From: Anastrepha obliqua
Taxonomy: Eukaryota; Arthropoda; Insecta; Diptera; Tephritidae
Reading direction: 5' to 3'
NCBI RefSeq assembly: GCF_027943255.1
Contig: NC_072897.1
Coordinates: 40,832,044 to 40,896,043, forward strand
DNA length: 64,000 bases
The number at the start of each line of letters is the position of its first letter. Position 1 is the stretch's first letter. The position numbers and the translations under genes were made by a program. Below, one piece after another: positions 10,640-21,699 of the stretch. The notes below the pieces were generated by a model that made no database searches, was not told where the DNA came from, and was given only the letters and a program-made list of their open reading frames with translations.

Positions 10640-11545
10640 TGGGCAAGGAGGTAAATTTTGGTCCCACAGTCGAAAAATTCAGCCTGCACAACGAAACATC
10701 CGGTAATCGACTTCACCGGGGCCCGAAACATGGTAGTCCGCAGCAACAGATTCCAGCATAAAAAGATACACCAAGCTACTTGGCTCTCGGCTGAACGAAA
10801 AACGCGAAACCAGATGGATCATGTTGTGATAGATGGAAGACACGCATGCACGAATAATGGAGCAACATTTCTCGTTCTTTACGTACCGCCGCCAAAAAAG
10901 AAATCGGATTCCGGCAGTTGGTACGACGACGGAATTGTCGTTCCGCCACCCGACCATGACGAAGTGAGAATAGCGATAACGCGACTAAAGAACAACAAAG
11001 CCGCGGCGCCGACGGACTGCCGGCTGAGCTATTCAAACACGGCGGCGAGGAGCTGGTACTTACTACTTTGGGCTAAGTAGGCAATTGAGTAGTAAATTCC
11101 TCTCCCGACGAACAAAACTAACACTCTACAAGGCTCTCATCATGCCCGTTCTAACGTGTGGTGCAGAAGCGTGGACGATGACAGCATTCGATGAAGCGAC
11201 GCTTGGAGTGTTTGAGAGAAAGATTCTGCGTAAGATTTTTAGACCTTTGCATGTTGGCAACGGCGAATATCGGAGGCGATGGAACGATGAGCTGTATGAC
11301 CTTTACGACGACATAGACATAGCGCAGCGAATAAAGATCCAGCGGCTACGTTGGCTGGGTCATGTCGCCCGAATGGATACAAACGCTCCGACTCTGAAAC
11401 TATTCGATGCGGTACCAGCTGGTGGTAGGAGAGGAAGAGGAAGGCCTCCTCTGCGTTGGAAAGATCAGGTGGAGAAGGACTTGGCTTAGCTTGGTGTGTG
11501 CCACTGGCGTCGGTTTTCTCGATATGAAAACCGCTTTGCTCCAAA
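10640..11545 (+). pseudogene. LINE of the F52C9.6-like type, internally deleted
   Basis: The first block (10700-10930) reads IDFTGARNMVVRSNRFQHKK and MDHVVIDGRHA, the C-terminal half of an endonuclease domain. A short N-terminal RT piece follows (VRIAITRLKNNKAA). The frame then jumps to the extreme RT C-terminus (11085-11489: LSRRTKLTLYKALIMPVLTC, FERKILRKIFRP, KIQRLRWLGHVARMDTNAP, GGRRGRGRPPLRWKDQVEKD). The whole catalytic palm is missing. It ends near an A-rich run at 11545-11558. The same LINE family occurs on the minus strand at 20260-21080. These words are common in insect elements annotated as transposon-derived protein F52C9.6; the clade is not certain. Confidence 0.65.
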
Positions 11546-11559
11546 AAAAAAAAGATTTT

Positions 11560-12144
11560 TGAGGGGTTGAAAAATTAAAAAAAAAAAAATTAACTCCAGC
11601 GAACTATGCAAATATTTATAAAAAGTGAACCGTTCAGATAATTAAGAAAAAGCTTATGCAAATTGGACAAAAAGTTTTTGATAAATAATGATCATCGCGA
11701 CGGTAATTTTCAAAAAACAGGACTTCGAGATAATCGCGTCTAAAGTTTTGCGTGCACTTCATTTATGGATAAGGTCGCGCGCTTCCACGGTCTGTAACTT
11801 TCGTTCTTGTGCTACGATCTTTATGATTTTTGGAATTTATGTTTTTGATATGATGTACTTTTAAAATATGCTTTAAAAAATTTTTCGATTTTTTAGTCCA
11901 AAACAAGGTATATAACCCCTTAAGAAGAAGGGAATACGTACCTTACATTATATGAAGAAATCGGATCAGTGAAGATTTGAGAGCCAAACGAAATATCGAA
12001 ATCGTAGGAGTGAAGTACAAAGCGACTTTAAGATGTATGGATCTATAAAATCGGAAGCAAAACGTTAATTAAGGCAGGTTAAGTAATTAATTAAACCCAG
12101 GCAAAAGAAACCCAGTATTAATACAATTTTGCGGAATAACGATA
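11560..12144. other. Mostly non-coding; end of stretch may be LINE endonuclease 5' sequence
   Basis: No frame with a motif is seen to about 12080. The last ~45 bases (reading NTILRNNDI) join, across the inserted element at 12145-13539, to IWHASSYMGHD of a LINE endonuclease. So part of this stretch is probably the 5' portion of that LINE. Confidence 0.3.
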
Positions 12145-13539
12145 TAGTCCAGTCAAAAGAGACAAAAAAATAGCCAACTTGCTTGCGGTATGGTAGGGGT
12201 GGTTTCTAGGGGTTAGGGCTGTGTCTGACTCGGTACCCGTGGGTTAGATAGTGTAGGAGTTTGGTGAGTCAGCATACTTATGGTGTGAGACAAAATTTTA
12301 AGAAAAATAAGACTCAATTCAAGAAAATTAGTAATCGACTATATCATGTCTATGTTATCTCAATCGATTTTCAGGTGTAGGAAAATTTAGAAACATGAAA
12401 ATTTCAAAATGCGATATCTCAGGTATTTGAGAAAACTCAACGCCATTTGAAAAAAGAAGGCTTGTATTTATAAATGCCATCCTTTAATTTTGGTGAAAGA
12501 AAACATCTGCAAGGCTACATAACCTCAAATATGGGCAAAAACGGTGTTTTTTGCACTTTTAGGTTAGGATATCTCGAAAACCAGAGCTGATAGAGCAATT
12601 CTGAGGCCAGATTTGGATTCAACGCATCATAAACCTTCGGAAATATATAGTCTGGTTTCTGGGTCTGAATGTTGGTTAAATTTTGTCGGCCTGTGTAATC
12701 ATGTACGCGCTTCGCTAATGTAATGGTTGCTCCGCTTAGCAGCTCAAAATCATAACACTAAATAAAGATAGCGAAAAAAACTTATGGACAAAAATGTTCA
12801 CAAAAGAATGCTCTATAAAAAAGCTCTGATGTATATTTTCCATAAAATCAATAAAAAAAAAGGTATTACGCTTGAAAAAAATGCATCCCTTAATTTTTCG
12901 CGTAATTTTGTTTATAACTTTTTTATGATTAATTTTAATTAATTTAGTTTTTGCGGGGAATTCTTTAATATGAAGAAAAAAGCAGCCGAAAGTCATCGTA
13001 TCTTGGTGGAAGTTTATGGTGAGCATGCTCTAGCTGAGCGAACGTGCCAGAAGTGGTTTGCACGCTTTAAAAGTGGTGATTTTGGCCGCGCCGCCAAAGT
13101 TCATGGATACCGAATTGGAGGAATTGCTCGATCAAGATCCGGCTCAAACGCAAGAAGAGGTTGCAAAAACTTTGGGAGTTGATCAATCAACCATTTCCAA
13201 ACGTTTAAAAGCCATGGGAATGATCCGAAATTCAAATTTCGAAAAAAAAACCGCACGAACTTATTCATAGACCTATTACAATAAAAAGTTTTGAATGAAA
13301 GTTGTAGATAATATTATTATCTACAAAAAAGTATTTTACAAAATTTTCGTAACTTTTGAAATTCACGAGATAATCGCAAAAAACCAGTTGCACCCTTATT
13401 TCCAAGATAGCGGCCGCGGGACACAACCCCCGACCCCGAAAACTCAAACTTTAGTTCACAGTGATGGGCTTTACATAATAAAACCATAAACTCGCATACT
13501 CCTAAAATTACTAAGTTAAATCTTCTTTTGACTGGACTA
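12145..13539. mobile_element. Unclassified TIR element inserted at TA in a LINE
   Basis: The left end TAGTCCAGTCAAAAGA (12145-) is the exact complement of the right end TCTTTTGACTGGACTA (ending 13539), and a TA lies at each edge. Removing the element joins LINE endonuclease sequence in frame (NDI then IWHASSYMGHD), which supports the boundaries. Only a mariner N-terminus (12970-13270) is coding inside. Whether that is the element's own relic or a nested insertion is not clear. The length is 1,395 bp. Confidence 0.55.
12970..13270 (+). pseudogene. Mariner (Mos1-like) transposase N-terminal fragment
   Basis: The frame from 12970 begins KKKAAESHRILVEVYGEHAL and continues ERTCQKWFARFKSGDF. After a frameshift at ~13085 it goes on in the +1 frame as ELEELLDQDPAQTQEEVAKT, then LGVDQSTISKRLKAMGMI. 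These are the two helix-turn-helix motifs (paired-like) of Mos1-type mariner transposases, which bind the inverted repeats. The sequence ends before the catalytic domain, so about the first third of the protein remains. Confidence 0.65.
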
Positions 13540-13719
13540 ATATGGCATGCTTCCTCTTATATGGGACACGATGCGCAGCAACCACCTCCATCACTACTCA
13601 TTAGAGGTGCAGTTGAGGAAGCCTCGAAATGCTAAGGCACATCATCATGTCTGGGGCAGTTCAGACATAAACGCACGCGGTGAGTAGATTTTTGAATTCA
13701 TTATGTGTAACAAGCTTTA
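13540..13719 (+). pseudogene. LINE endonuclease fragment, part 1 (before the Helitron)
   Basis: Frame-broken translation shows SYMGHDAQQPPP and then, near 13640-13682, AHHHVWGSSDINARGE-like residues. These are the conserved block of R1/LOA-type LINE endonucleases that carries the catalytic Asn/Asp around the HxxWGS.D word. The fragment runs exactly up to the A at 13719 that precedes the Helitron and resumes at T15546. It is also bounded on the left by the TIR element. Confidence 0.55.
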
Positions 13720-13872
13720 TCTATACTAATATTATAAAGAGGAAAACTTTGTTTGTTTGTTTGTTTGTAATGAATAGGCTCAAAAACTACTGGACCGATT
13801 TTAAAAATTCTTTGACCATTCGAAAGCTACATCATCCACAAGTAACGTGGATTATATTTTATTTTGGAAATA

Positions 13873-14882
13873 GGGCTCGAGATATAGGTCAAAACGTGGA
13901 CCCGGGTAACCTTCGGATGTGTATGTACAATATGGGTATCAAATGGAAGCTGTTGGTGAATGCTTTAGTCCAGAGTATTTTTCATGCCGCTCCGTGACTA
14001 GGGTCTCGAGATAGAGACCAAAACGTGGACCCTAGAATGTGTTTGTACAATATGGATATCAAATTGAAGCTGTTGGTGAATGCTTTAGTACAGAGTATTT
14101 TTCATGCCGCTCCGTGACTAGGGTCTCGAGATTTAGGTCAAAACGTGGACCCGGGTAACCTTTGGTTGTGTATGTACAATATGCATATCAAATTGAAGCT
14201 GTTGATAAGTGCTTTAATACGGGGTAATTTTCATACCTATTGATGACTAGGGTCTCGAAATAAATGCCAAAACGTGGACCCGTCGTGTCTTTGAACCGAA
14301 TTAAACCAAACTTACACACATTGTTAAGTAGGTATTGAAGATGATTTCCGTGTAGTTTGAATACCTATTGGTAGATAGGGTCTCGAGATATAGGTCAAAA
14401 CGTGGACCCGGGTAACCTTCGGACGTGTATGTACAATATGGGTATCAAATGGAAGCTGTTGGTGAATGCTTTAGTTCAGAGTATTTTTCATGCCGCTCCG
14501 TGACTAGGGTCTCGAGATAGAGACCAAAACGTGGACCCTAGAATGTGTTTGTACAATATGGATATCAAATTGAAGCTGTTGGTGAATGCTTTAGTACAGA
14601 GTATTTTTCATGCCGCTACGTGACTGGGGTCTCGAGATATAGGTCAAAACGTGGACCCGGGTAACCTTTGGTTGTGTATGTACAACATGGGTATCAAATG
14701 AAAGCTGTTGATAAGTGCTTTAATACGGGGTAATTTTCATACCAATTGATGACTAGGGTCTCGAAATATATGCCAAAACGTGGACCCGCCCTGTCTTTGC
14801 ACCGAATTAAACCAAACATACACACATTGTTATGTAAGTATTGAAAATGGGTTTCGTAAAGTTTGGTTGTAATTCGGGGCAA
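13873..14882 (+). repeat. Higher-order tandem repeat: two blocks of four ~126-bp units
   Basis: Eight units begin with GGGTCTCGAGATA-like words at 13873, 14001, 14121, 14249, 14378, 14507, 14627 and 14755. Each contains CAAAACGTGGACCC. Units 1-4 differ from one another by their next words (GGGTAACCTTCGG, TAGAATGTG, GGGTAACCTTTGG, CGTCGTGTC), and units 5-8 repeat that same order. So a ~505-bp four-unit block is itself duplicated. Confidence 0.9.
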
Positions 14883-15518
14883 TGTAACTGGCAATGCGTA
14901 CAGCGTTCTTTTGAACCAGCCATAATGTCGTTTACTTTTTTAACGCTTGGGGCGGAACTGAACTGTCACTGAACTGAACTTGACAGTGTGAGTTACAATG
15001 TGCCAATATTTCATTCTGATTTGGATACAATAAGGAGAAGACGTAAGTGCAAAGTGTAAAAATTGTTTGTGAATTTTTTTATGAATTTTTTTTTGGAGTG
15101 GATTTTGGATCAGTGAATAATTTCTTACGAAATTTGAGAATTTAATGTGAAATCCGAATGTTGAAAGAAATTATGTGTTCGTGGAAAAAAAAATTTTTTT
15201 CGTTTATTTTTTTAAAAATATAAATGGATAATGGTTAGAAAAGCTCCAATGCTTAATAAAACATATAAATTGAAACGAAAAATTCATGGATGATCAGGAA
15301 AAAAGACGATTGTTTCTTAGTTATTCATTTGCGTTGATTTGAAATTTAAAACCGATCTTTTTCCTGATGTTCAATTTATATTTTATATTTACTCAAAAAC
15401 AAATAGAAAAACAAAAAATATTGTTTATGCCAAAGCGCTTGAATAAAGAATAAAGAAATAAATAATATGAAAATCATATATTTTCTGTTCTAAACCACAT
15501 CTATTCTATTTTAGTGTG

Positions 15519-15545
15519 CCCAGCGAAGGGGGCCGGGTTTGCTAG
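15519..15545 (+). terminator. Helitron 3' terminal hairpin and CTAG
   Basis: The short GC-rich hairpin six to eight bases before the terminal CTAG is the signal that ends rolling-circle transfer in Helitrons (family knowledge). The stem here is CCCAGC/GCCGGG with one mismatch. Confidence 0.7.
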
Positions 15546-16265
15546 TGTTAGTAATATAGGTGATGTAACAACCACAAGAAGGGAAATTCTGGTCATAACG
15601 TGTGTAAATGGACGAGGGGCGCAAATTTTAAAAGACTGGAGAGTGTCTATAGAAAACTCCTTCTCAGATCATAGGCACTTGATGTACAGTATTTTAGTGC
15701 CAATTAAACAGTGCAAGCCGGTCACAAACCGCAGGCGCACAAACTGGGTGATATTTGAAACCACATTAGCAAGTTATATCCCTAGTGCGACATACCAAAT
15801 TAATTCCGAGTTACAGCTCGACTCAGCGGTTGATGAGCTGACTTCAGCATTTCAACAAGCTGCGAAAGCAGAATGCCCTCAGAGAACTAGAAGAGGGGAA
15901 CCGAAACCTCGATAGTGGTCCACTGATATAGCAAACCTTAGAAGGGAATGGACAACTACATATGTATATCGAAGCGAGAGCTAACTCGTGGGATGGATAC
16001 AAAAAATGCCAGCGTAGATTTAAGTATGCCAAAGGCCAACAAAAGATAGAAAGTGTTTCGGAGAGCAGTAGACTCCGCAAAGTTATATCGACAAGCCCCA
16101 GCAAGTCTAGCTACTTCGGGGATTGGGACCCAGAAATATACATTGGCTCTACACAGCAGTGATTAGGCCAATCCTCTGATATGGTGGACTGCTCCTGAAA
16201 AGGGTGTGCACACCAAAAAAATTGACAAGGTTCAAGGACTAGCATTTTTTTTATAACCGGTGCGA
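15546..16265 (+). pseudogene. LINE endonuclease fragment, part 2, fused to RT C-terminal sequence
   Basis: Continues the LINE interrupted by the Helitron: VSNIGDVTTTRREILVITCV, then SFSDHRHLMYSI (the SDH motif of the endonuclease active site) near 15655-15700, and a linker to ~16080. The translation then jumps to IHWLYTAVIRPIL-like sequence (16135-16190, another frame), a motif of the RT thumb, and stops matching by ~16265. So the whole RT fingers and palm have been deleted. Family R1/LOA is inferred from the SDHR and AVIRP words. A related fragment lies at 44785-45342. Confidence 0.55.
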
Positions 16266-16368
16266 TGCCTATGAGTACATAGACAACGATACAGTCATAC
16301 CCATACCGCATCAAAACAGATAGCAACCGGTGAGCATCTGATGCAAACGGCACGGCAACGCAGCCATA

Positions 16369-18440
16369 ATGAACTGCGGCAACCACTCCTTTGAGGTCCA
16401 GCCCCAGAAATATAACGGATTCGTAGTCGCCAAAATAAACGGCGTTTTCTTTTGTGGCTGCTATATTTCCCCAAACTGCAGCATGAATGACTTTGAGCAA
16501 ACGGTTGATGTATTGACCAGAACCATCAGAGGGAAAGCAACGATAGTATCATAGTTGCAGGCGATTTTACTGCATGGGCTACTGAATTGGGCTACTCGGC
16601 AACAACACAAAAGGGAGCAGCACTACTGGAGGCTTTTGGTAGTCTAGACCTAGTGTTACTAAATCAAGGTAATAAGAGTATCTTCGCTAGTCCAAAAATA
16701 GCCAGAACAACACGATGGCATGTGTCTGAGAAGTATACAGATAGTGACCATAAGATGATCCTGTTCGAATGGAGTCCTACACAACGCTTTCAAATGCGAA
16801 AACACGTCGAAAGAGTACAAAAACGACGCTGGAAAACCTACCACTTAGACAAAGAAAAACTCTTGTACTTCCTAGAGAAAATAGAGAAAGAGAGGTACAG
16901 CAAACCAGCAAGCCAACTACGCCTACTATCAGTCGCGTGCGATGCTGCAATGCCTCGTAAATGCCGAGGAAATGGGAGAGCACCTAATTACCAAAAGAAT
17001 TAAATTGCAAACAGCACTGTGCATTAATGGAGTCCTTTACGCCGTGCTGAAAAAAGTACTAGAAGGGAGACCAAAAGTTTTTCGAAACATGTACACAACA
17101 TGCATTAAAACCGAAGTTTTTCCTGTGAAATGGAAACAACAGCGACTAGTCCTACTGCCGAAGCCTGGAAAACCTTCAGAAGATCCATCGTACAGGCCGC
17201 TCTGTATGCTGGACACCGCTGGCAAAGTGCTAGAAGCAATAATATGTAACCGACTAGAACAGTACTCAGAATGCCATACAGGTCTGTCAGCTCGCCAATA
17301 CGGCTTCAGAAAGCATCGCAGTGCAGTAGATGCAATCATAGAAGTATGCAAAAACTGCTATCTCCGGTAGAATATAGCTAGGATGAACCAAAAAATATTG
17401 CGCAGTCGTGACTCTGGACGTTAAATACGTGTTCAATACGGCCAAATGGGACCAAATAGTGATGGCACTTCGGAGTATGAATATGTCGAACAATCTGATA
17501 AAGCTAATTGTTTCATACTTTGAAAGCAGAACCCTATGGTATAATAGACGTAGGCCCCAAAAGCTTTAAGGTAACTGGAGGTGTTGGGTATGCAGATGAA
17601 GCTAGAAGAAGTTTCACGAAGGGTAGAGGACGCCATCAATAAAATTAAGCAATGGCTACTATCGTCTGGGCTAAGACTAGCAGACCATAAGACCGAACTG
17701 GTTATCAGGTTGGTGGTCACAATATAATAACAAGAGTTACCATAATATATTTATTCTGAAGATTGAAAGAAGACTCAGTTTAAAAATGCAGCTGGAATAC
17801 GAAAGTTTGAAAGTTGCAAAATCCTGCGCGGCTTTATCGCGACTCATGCCCAATATGGTTGGACCAAGCCAACAAATGAGCGCATTGTTAGTAAACGTCT
17901 ACAACTCGATCCCGATGGGGCGACGTAGTGAAATATCCCAGCTACTTGAAACAGGCTAAACGGGTGTACAGATTATATCGATGATATCGCTCTGCAAAAT
18001 TGTCAGACCAAATGGAACGAGAGTGGGAAGGGAAGAACAACTTTCACAACGATCCACGACATACAGAAATACATCCGGAGAAGACATGGAAACGTTAACT
18101 TCATTCTGACAGCGTTTTTAACAGGGTCTGGCATGGCCTGTTTCAGCCAGTATTTGTACAAATGCAAGAACACAGACTTCTTATTTTGCCTATGCTGCCA
18201 AGAAAAATATGAAACTCCTGAGCATGCGCTATAAGAATGCTCTAGAATTTATGAGGAACGAAACATGTGGCGCTCAAATATTTACGAGAGCATAACAGCT
18301 GCTAGCCTAGTACAATATATATGCCAGAATCTGAGGAAACCTAGAACTATGGTTGTAACATAGCCTCAACAAATATGCGAAGGCTGAGACATGATGATAA
18401 TGAACGCAGACAAATGAGCAAATAAACACATCCTGCCCCC
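16369..18440 (+). pseudogene. R1/LOA-clade LINE ORF2, multiply broken
   Basis: The order is endonuclease (16400-16790: FFCGCYISPNCSM; VAGDFTAWA; then DSDHKMILFEW), linker (to ~16980), RT fingers (17090-17360: GRPKVFRNMYTTCIKTEVFP, LVLLPKPGKP, YRPLCMLDTAGKVLE, ARQYGFRKHRSAVDAI), palm start (VTLDVKYVFNTAKW-like, ~17410), and a C-terminal domain ending MACFSQYLYKCKNTDFLFC...C near 18130-18220 with a Cys-rich finger. The RT catalytic box is in a stretch with stops and a deletion near 17550. ORF2 makes an endonuclease-RT that copies the element into chromosomal nicks; this copy cannot. Confidence 0.65.
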
Positions 18441-18639
18441 TCTAAGGAATATCTTAACTGGTAACTCCGAGGGGACAAAAGCGGAACAGCGAGGCGATGA
18501 GGTGGTTTAGTCCGTAGGCACTACGAAGCGATCTACCGAATCGGCTGGTGGGGTAAAATGATCGGACCTTCCCCTTCCACTAGAAACCGGTCCCAGTTCG
18601 CTGACAACAGCGGTGCAGTCAACATCGCTCCGCGCGTGA

Positions 18640-18640
<1 letters not shown>
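18441..18640 (+). other. Probable LINE 3' untranslated region
   Basis: G+C-richer than its surroundings, with no coding frame, between the LINE C-terminus and the next mariner. It contains GATGAGGTGGTTTAGTCCGT. Assignment as 3' UTR is by position only. Confidence 0.3.
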
Positions 18641-19338
<698 letters not shown>

Positions 19339-19775
19339 TTGTATAAGCAAAAAGGTTTAATAAAACTGCTTAAAAAAAATAAGGCTCATTACATCAAACC
19401 CTGTGTCCTTGAAGAACTCGTAAGAGCAGTGAACGAAAGATGGAGTAATGAAACCACCTGCAGAATCGCCCTACAACTGTGGGCAACTTTCAATTCTACC
19501 CGCACAGAATCTCTGCTAAGTCAAAATAAGCATAGTCGTAGCACACTTATTTCAGTCATAACGGGGCACTGCCTAATAGGCAGACACGCCCAAAGGATGC
19601 GTGTGCAAACACATGGCATCTATAGAAGTTGTCTAGATGGGGAAGGGGAAGAGACAATCTCGTACTACTGTGTTTTAGGAGAGACAGGGACAAGCTCCCA
19701 CGCGGCAACACAATGGGCTATGAGCCTGAGTGTGTCGCGCAGGACAACCGCTTCAACCTAACCTAACCTGAGAAA
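19339..19775 (+). pseudogene. LINE C-terminal (RNase H / finger) tail
   Basis: The frame reads ITGHCLIGRHAQRMRVQTHG (about 19555-19620), then a region where the usual Cys finger is degraded. It ends in TSSHAATQWAMSLSVSRRTT just before CCTAACCTAACCT, a short repetitive 3' tail. The LxGHCLIGRHA word is common at the ORF2 C-terminus of insect LINEs of the I/jockey group. Only the 3' end is present, as expected from 5' truncation at insertion. Confidence 0.45.
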
Positions 19776-19949
19776 CTGAAAAGTGGAGTCATAGAGTTCT
19801 TTATAAAATAGAGTTCTTTATAAATGCTTTGACTTGGAAGATGACACATGAGAGCATTTCTTAATATTTAGATGAAGTAGATTCATATAACACCTTGCCA
19901 CAACGTTGCTGAAGTCTCATTGATGGAAACATTCAGATATGTCATTAAT

Positions 19950-20215
19950 AAAAATTACAAATAATAAAAGGCCCAAAAAGATGACCTGCGGGACACCGGA
20001 AAGACAATAAAAGGATAAGAAGATACATTATCGACAACAACTACACATTCCCGATTGAAAAGGTACGGCTTTATCCATTTAAGGAAAATAGAATGAAATC
20101 CAAAACTTATTAGTTTTGAGATTAAGTTTGAATGGCACACATTAGCGAAAGCCTTGGAAAAATCCGTAAAAACAGTATTAACTTCAAGGCTATTATTGAA
20201 TGCCAATGTACAAAA
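19950..20215 (-). pseudogene. Jockey-type LINE RT palm fragment
   Basis: The minus frame from 20206 reads VNTVFTDFSKAFANVCHSNL, KLISFGFHSIFLKWIKPYLF and CVVVVDNVSSYPFI, which are RT motifs 3-4 of jockey elements (the first metal-binding Asp is in FTDFSKAF). After a frameshift it reads VSRRSSFWAFYYL in place of the usual GVPQGS..GP. It is the same strand and probably the same element as 21442-21699 and 22999-23050, split by later insertions. Confidence 0.6.
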
Positions 20216-20259
20216 ATCTGTAAAAAACAGTAAGATTAGTGGCAGTTGACCTTCTCTTC

Positions 20260-21080
20260 TTCTTAATTGGCGGTTTAACCGCTTACGCGATTTTGGCCGA
20301 GTTTAACAAAGCGCGCCAGTCGTTTCTTTCTCGTGCTAACCTGCGCCAGTTTGACACAGCAAGTGAAGCCAAGTCCTTCTCCACCTGATCTTTCCAACGC
20401 AGAGGAGGCCTTCCTCTTCCTCTCCTACCACCAGCTGGTACCGCATCGAATACTTTCAGAGCCGGAGCGTTTGTATCCATTCGGACAACATGACGCAGCC
20501 AACGCAGCCGTTCTGGATCTTTATTCGCTGCGATATGTCTATGTCATCATAAAGCTCAACCAGCTCATCGTTCCATCGCCTGTGGTATTCGCCGCTGCCA
20601 ACATGTTTAGGTCCAAAAATCCTACGCAGAATCTTTCTCTCAAACATTCCAAGCGTCGCTTCATCGGATGTTGTCCTCGTCCAAGCTTCTGCGCCATACG
20701 TTAGGACGGGCATGATGAGAGTCTTGTAGAGTGTTAGTTTTGTTCGTCGAGAGAGGACTTTACTACTCAATTGCCTACTTAGTCTAAAGTAGCAAGCAAG
20801 AGAGATTCTACGTTGGATTTCAAGGCTGACATTGTTATCGGGGTTAATGCTGGTACCTAAATACACGAAGTCTTTTAGAACCTCAAAATTATAACAGTCA
20901 ACAGTGGCGTGGGTGCCGGTACGCGAGTGCGCCGACTGTTTGTTTGAAGACAGGACGTACTTCGTTTTGTCCTTGTTCACCACCAGACCCATTCGCTTTG
21001 CCTCTTTATCCAGTTTGGAGAAGGCAGAACTAACAGCGCGATTGTTAAGGCCGATGATGTCCAGCCTACCAGCCATAAAA
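20260..21080 (-). pseudogene. F52C9.6-like LINE, 3' part, minus strand
   Basis: 21076-20456 encodes 206 residues: AFSKLDKEAKRMGLVVNKDK TKY, NFEVLKDFVYLGTSINPDNN, RRTKLTLYKTLIMPVLTYGA, FERKILRRIFGPKHV. After a frameshift at ~20470 it continues MDTNAPALKVFDAVPAGGRR and WKDQVEKDLASLAVSNWRRL to a stop near 20283. The 3' end carries AAGAAGAAGAGAAGG, a short-repeat tail. It is 5'-truncated just inside the RT palm. It lies inside a jockey LINE of the same orientation and is the same family as 10640-11545. Confidence 0.7.
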
Positions 21081-21441
21081 ACATGCTGATTACTTGATAT
21101 ATTACGTTTTACAGCGAAGTATAGTTTTTGTTTATAATATTCTAAAGGAACTTTGAGTTGAAAGTTTGAAAATATGACTCTAATTCGCGATATCGTTTTT
21201 ATTCCCAGCCTTGAAAATAGGTGTGATGGAAGTGACTTTCCAAGAATCTACGAATTACCCACAAGCTGACGATTTATTAAAAATTAGCAGAAGTGGATAG
21301 GGAAGATCCGGACTTTTTTTGACAAAAAAAGATGATAATCCGTCAACATCCACTTGCCATGTATATTTAATGTGCTGAATACTATCCCAAATACCATTAA
21401 GAGTCAACATTCTCTTTTAGCAGTAATTTTTGAAATTGATT

Positions 21442-21699
21442 TTAGCACAGGTTAAAAATTGGAACTGAAAAAGTCCGCAAAAAGGTCAACAGCCTCCTTG
21501 ATAGAGGAAGCATAGCTTCCATTGCATAACACATGCTTGAGCCGGGCTTCCTGGATTTTACATAACGCCAGAATGTTTTTGTATTCGTTTTAATTTCATC
21601 CTCAAATCTTCGCATATTATTATACTCTAGAACTTCACTCAGGTACTTAAATTTTTTTACAAAGCGTAAATATTTATCCCTTTGAACTTTGGCATCAGA
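21442..21699 (-). pseudogene. Jockey-type LINE endonuclease-RT linker fragment
   Basis: The minus frame reads SDAKVQRDKYLRFVKKFKYL, FEDEIKTNTKTFWRYVKSRK, then PLSRRLLTFLRTFSV. This is the basic linker between endonuclease and RT in jockey ORF2 (FWxYVKSRK word). The DD41D element at 21700-22998 interrupts it at a TA: reading on from 22999 gives KKAQEFEVQFFKNL, which precedes ISDAKVQ. Confidence 0.6.

Larger units (their letters stand above)
13720..15545 (+). mobile_element. Non-autonomous Helitron
   Basis: The 5' end reads TCTATACTAATATTATAAAG, a start common to insect Helitrons, preceded by A13719. The 3' end has an imperfect hairpin (CCCAGC at 15519-15524 with GCCGGG at 15532-15537) followed by TTTGCTAG, and the next base is T15546, giving the A|TC...CTAG|T arrangement of Helitron insertion. 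No Rep or helicase is encoded, so it is a 1.8-kb non-autonomous copy. Most of its 5' half is a higher-order tandem repeat. At 14940-15060 there is a unique segment with a GACGTAAGTGC donor-like site. That segment might be captured exon DNA, which is only a guess. Confidence 0.85.

Noticed and set aside
10679..10957. Minus-strand frames over the F52C9.6-like LINE (10679-11036, 11239-11544) and plus-strand frames over the minus copy (20333-20704, 20904-21089)
   Set aside because: Opposite-strand shadows of the LINE coding sequence.
13873..14882. CRISPR-like array
   Set aside because: Units are ~126 bp, without short spacers, inside a eukaryotic Helitron; no cas genes.
19755..19772. CCTAACCTAACCT as telomere-like repeat
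   Set aside because: Only two to three units at the 3' end of a LINE fragment; better explained as that LINE's tail.
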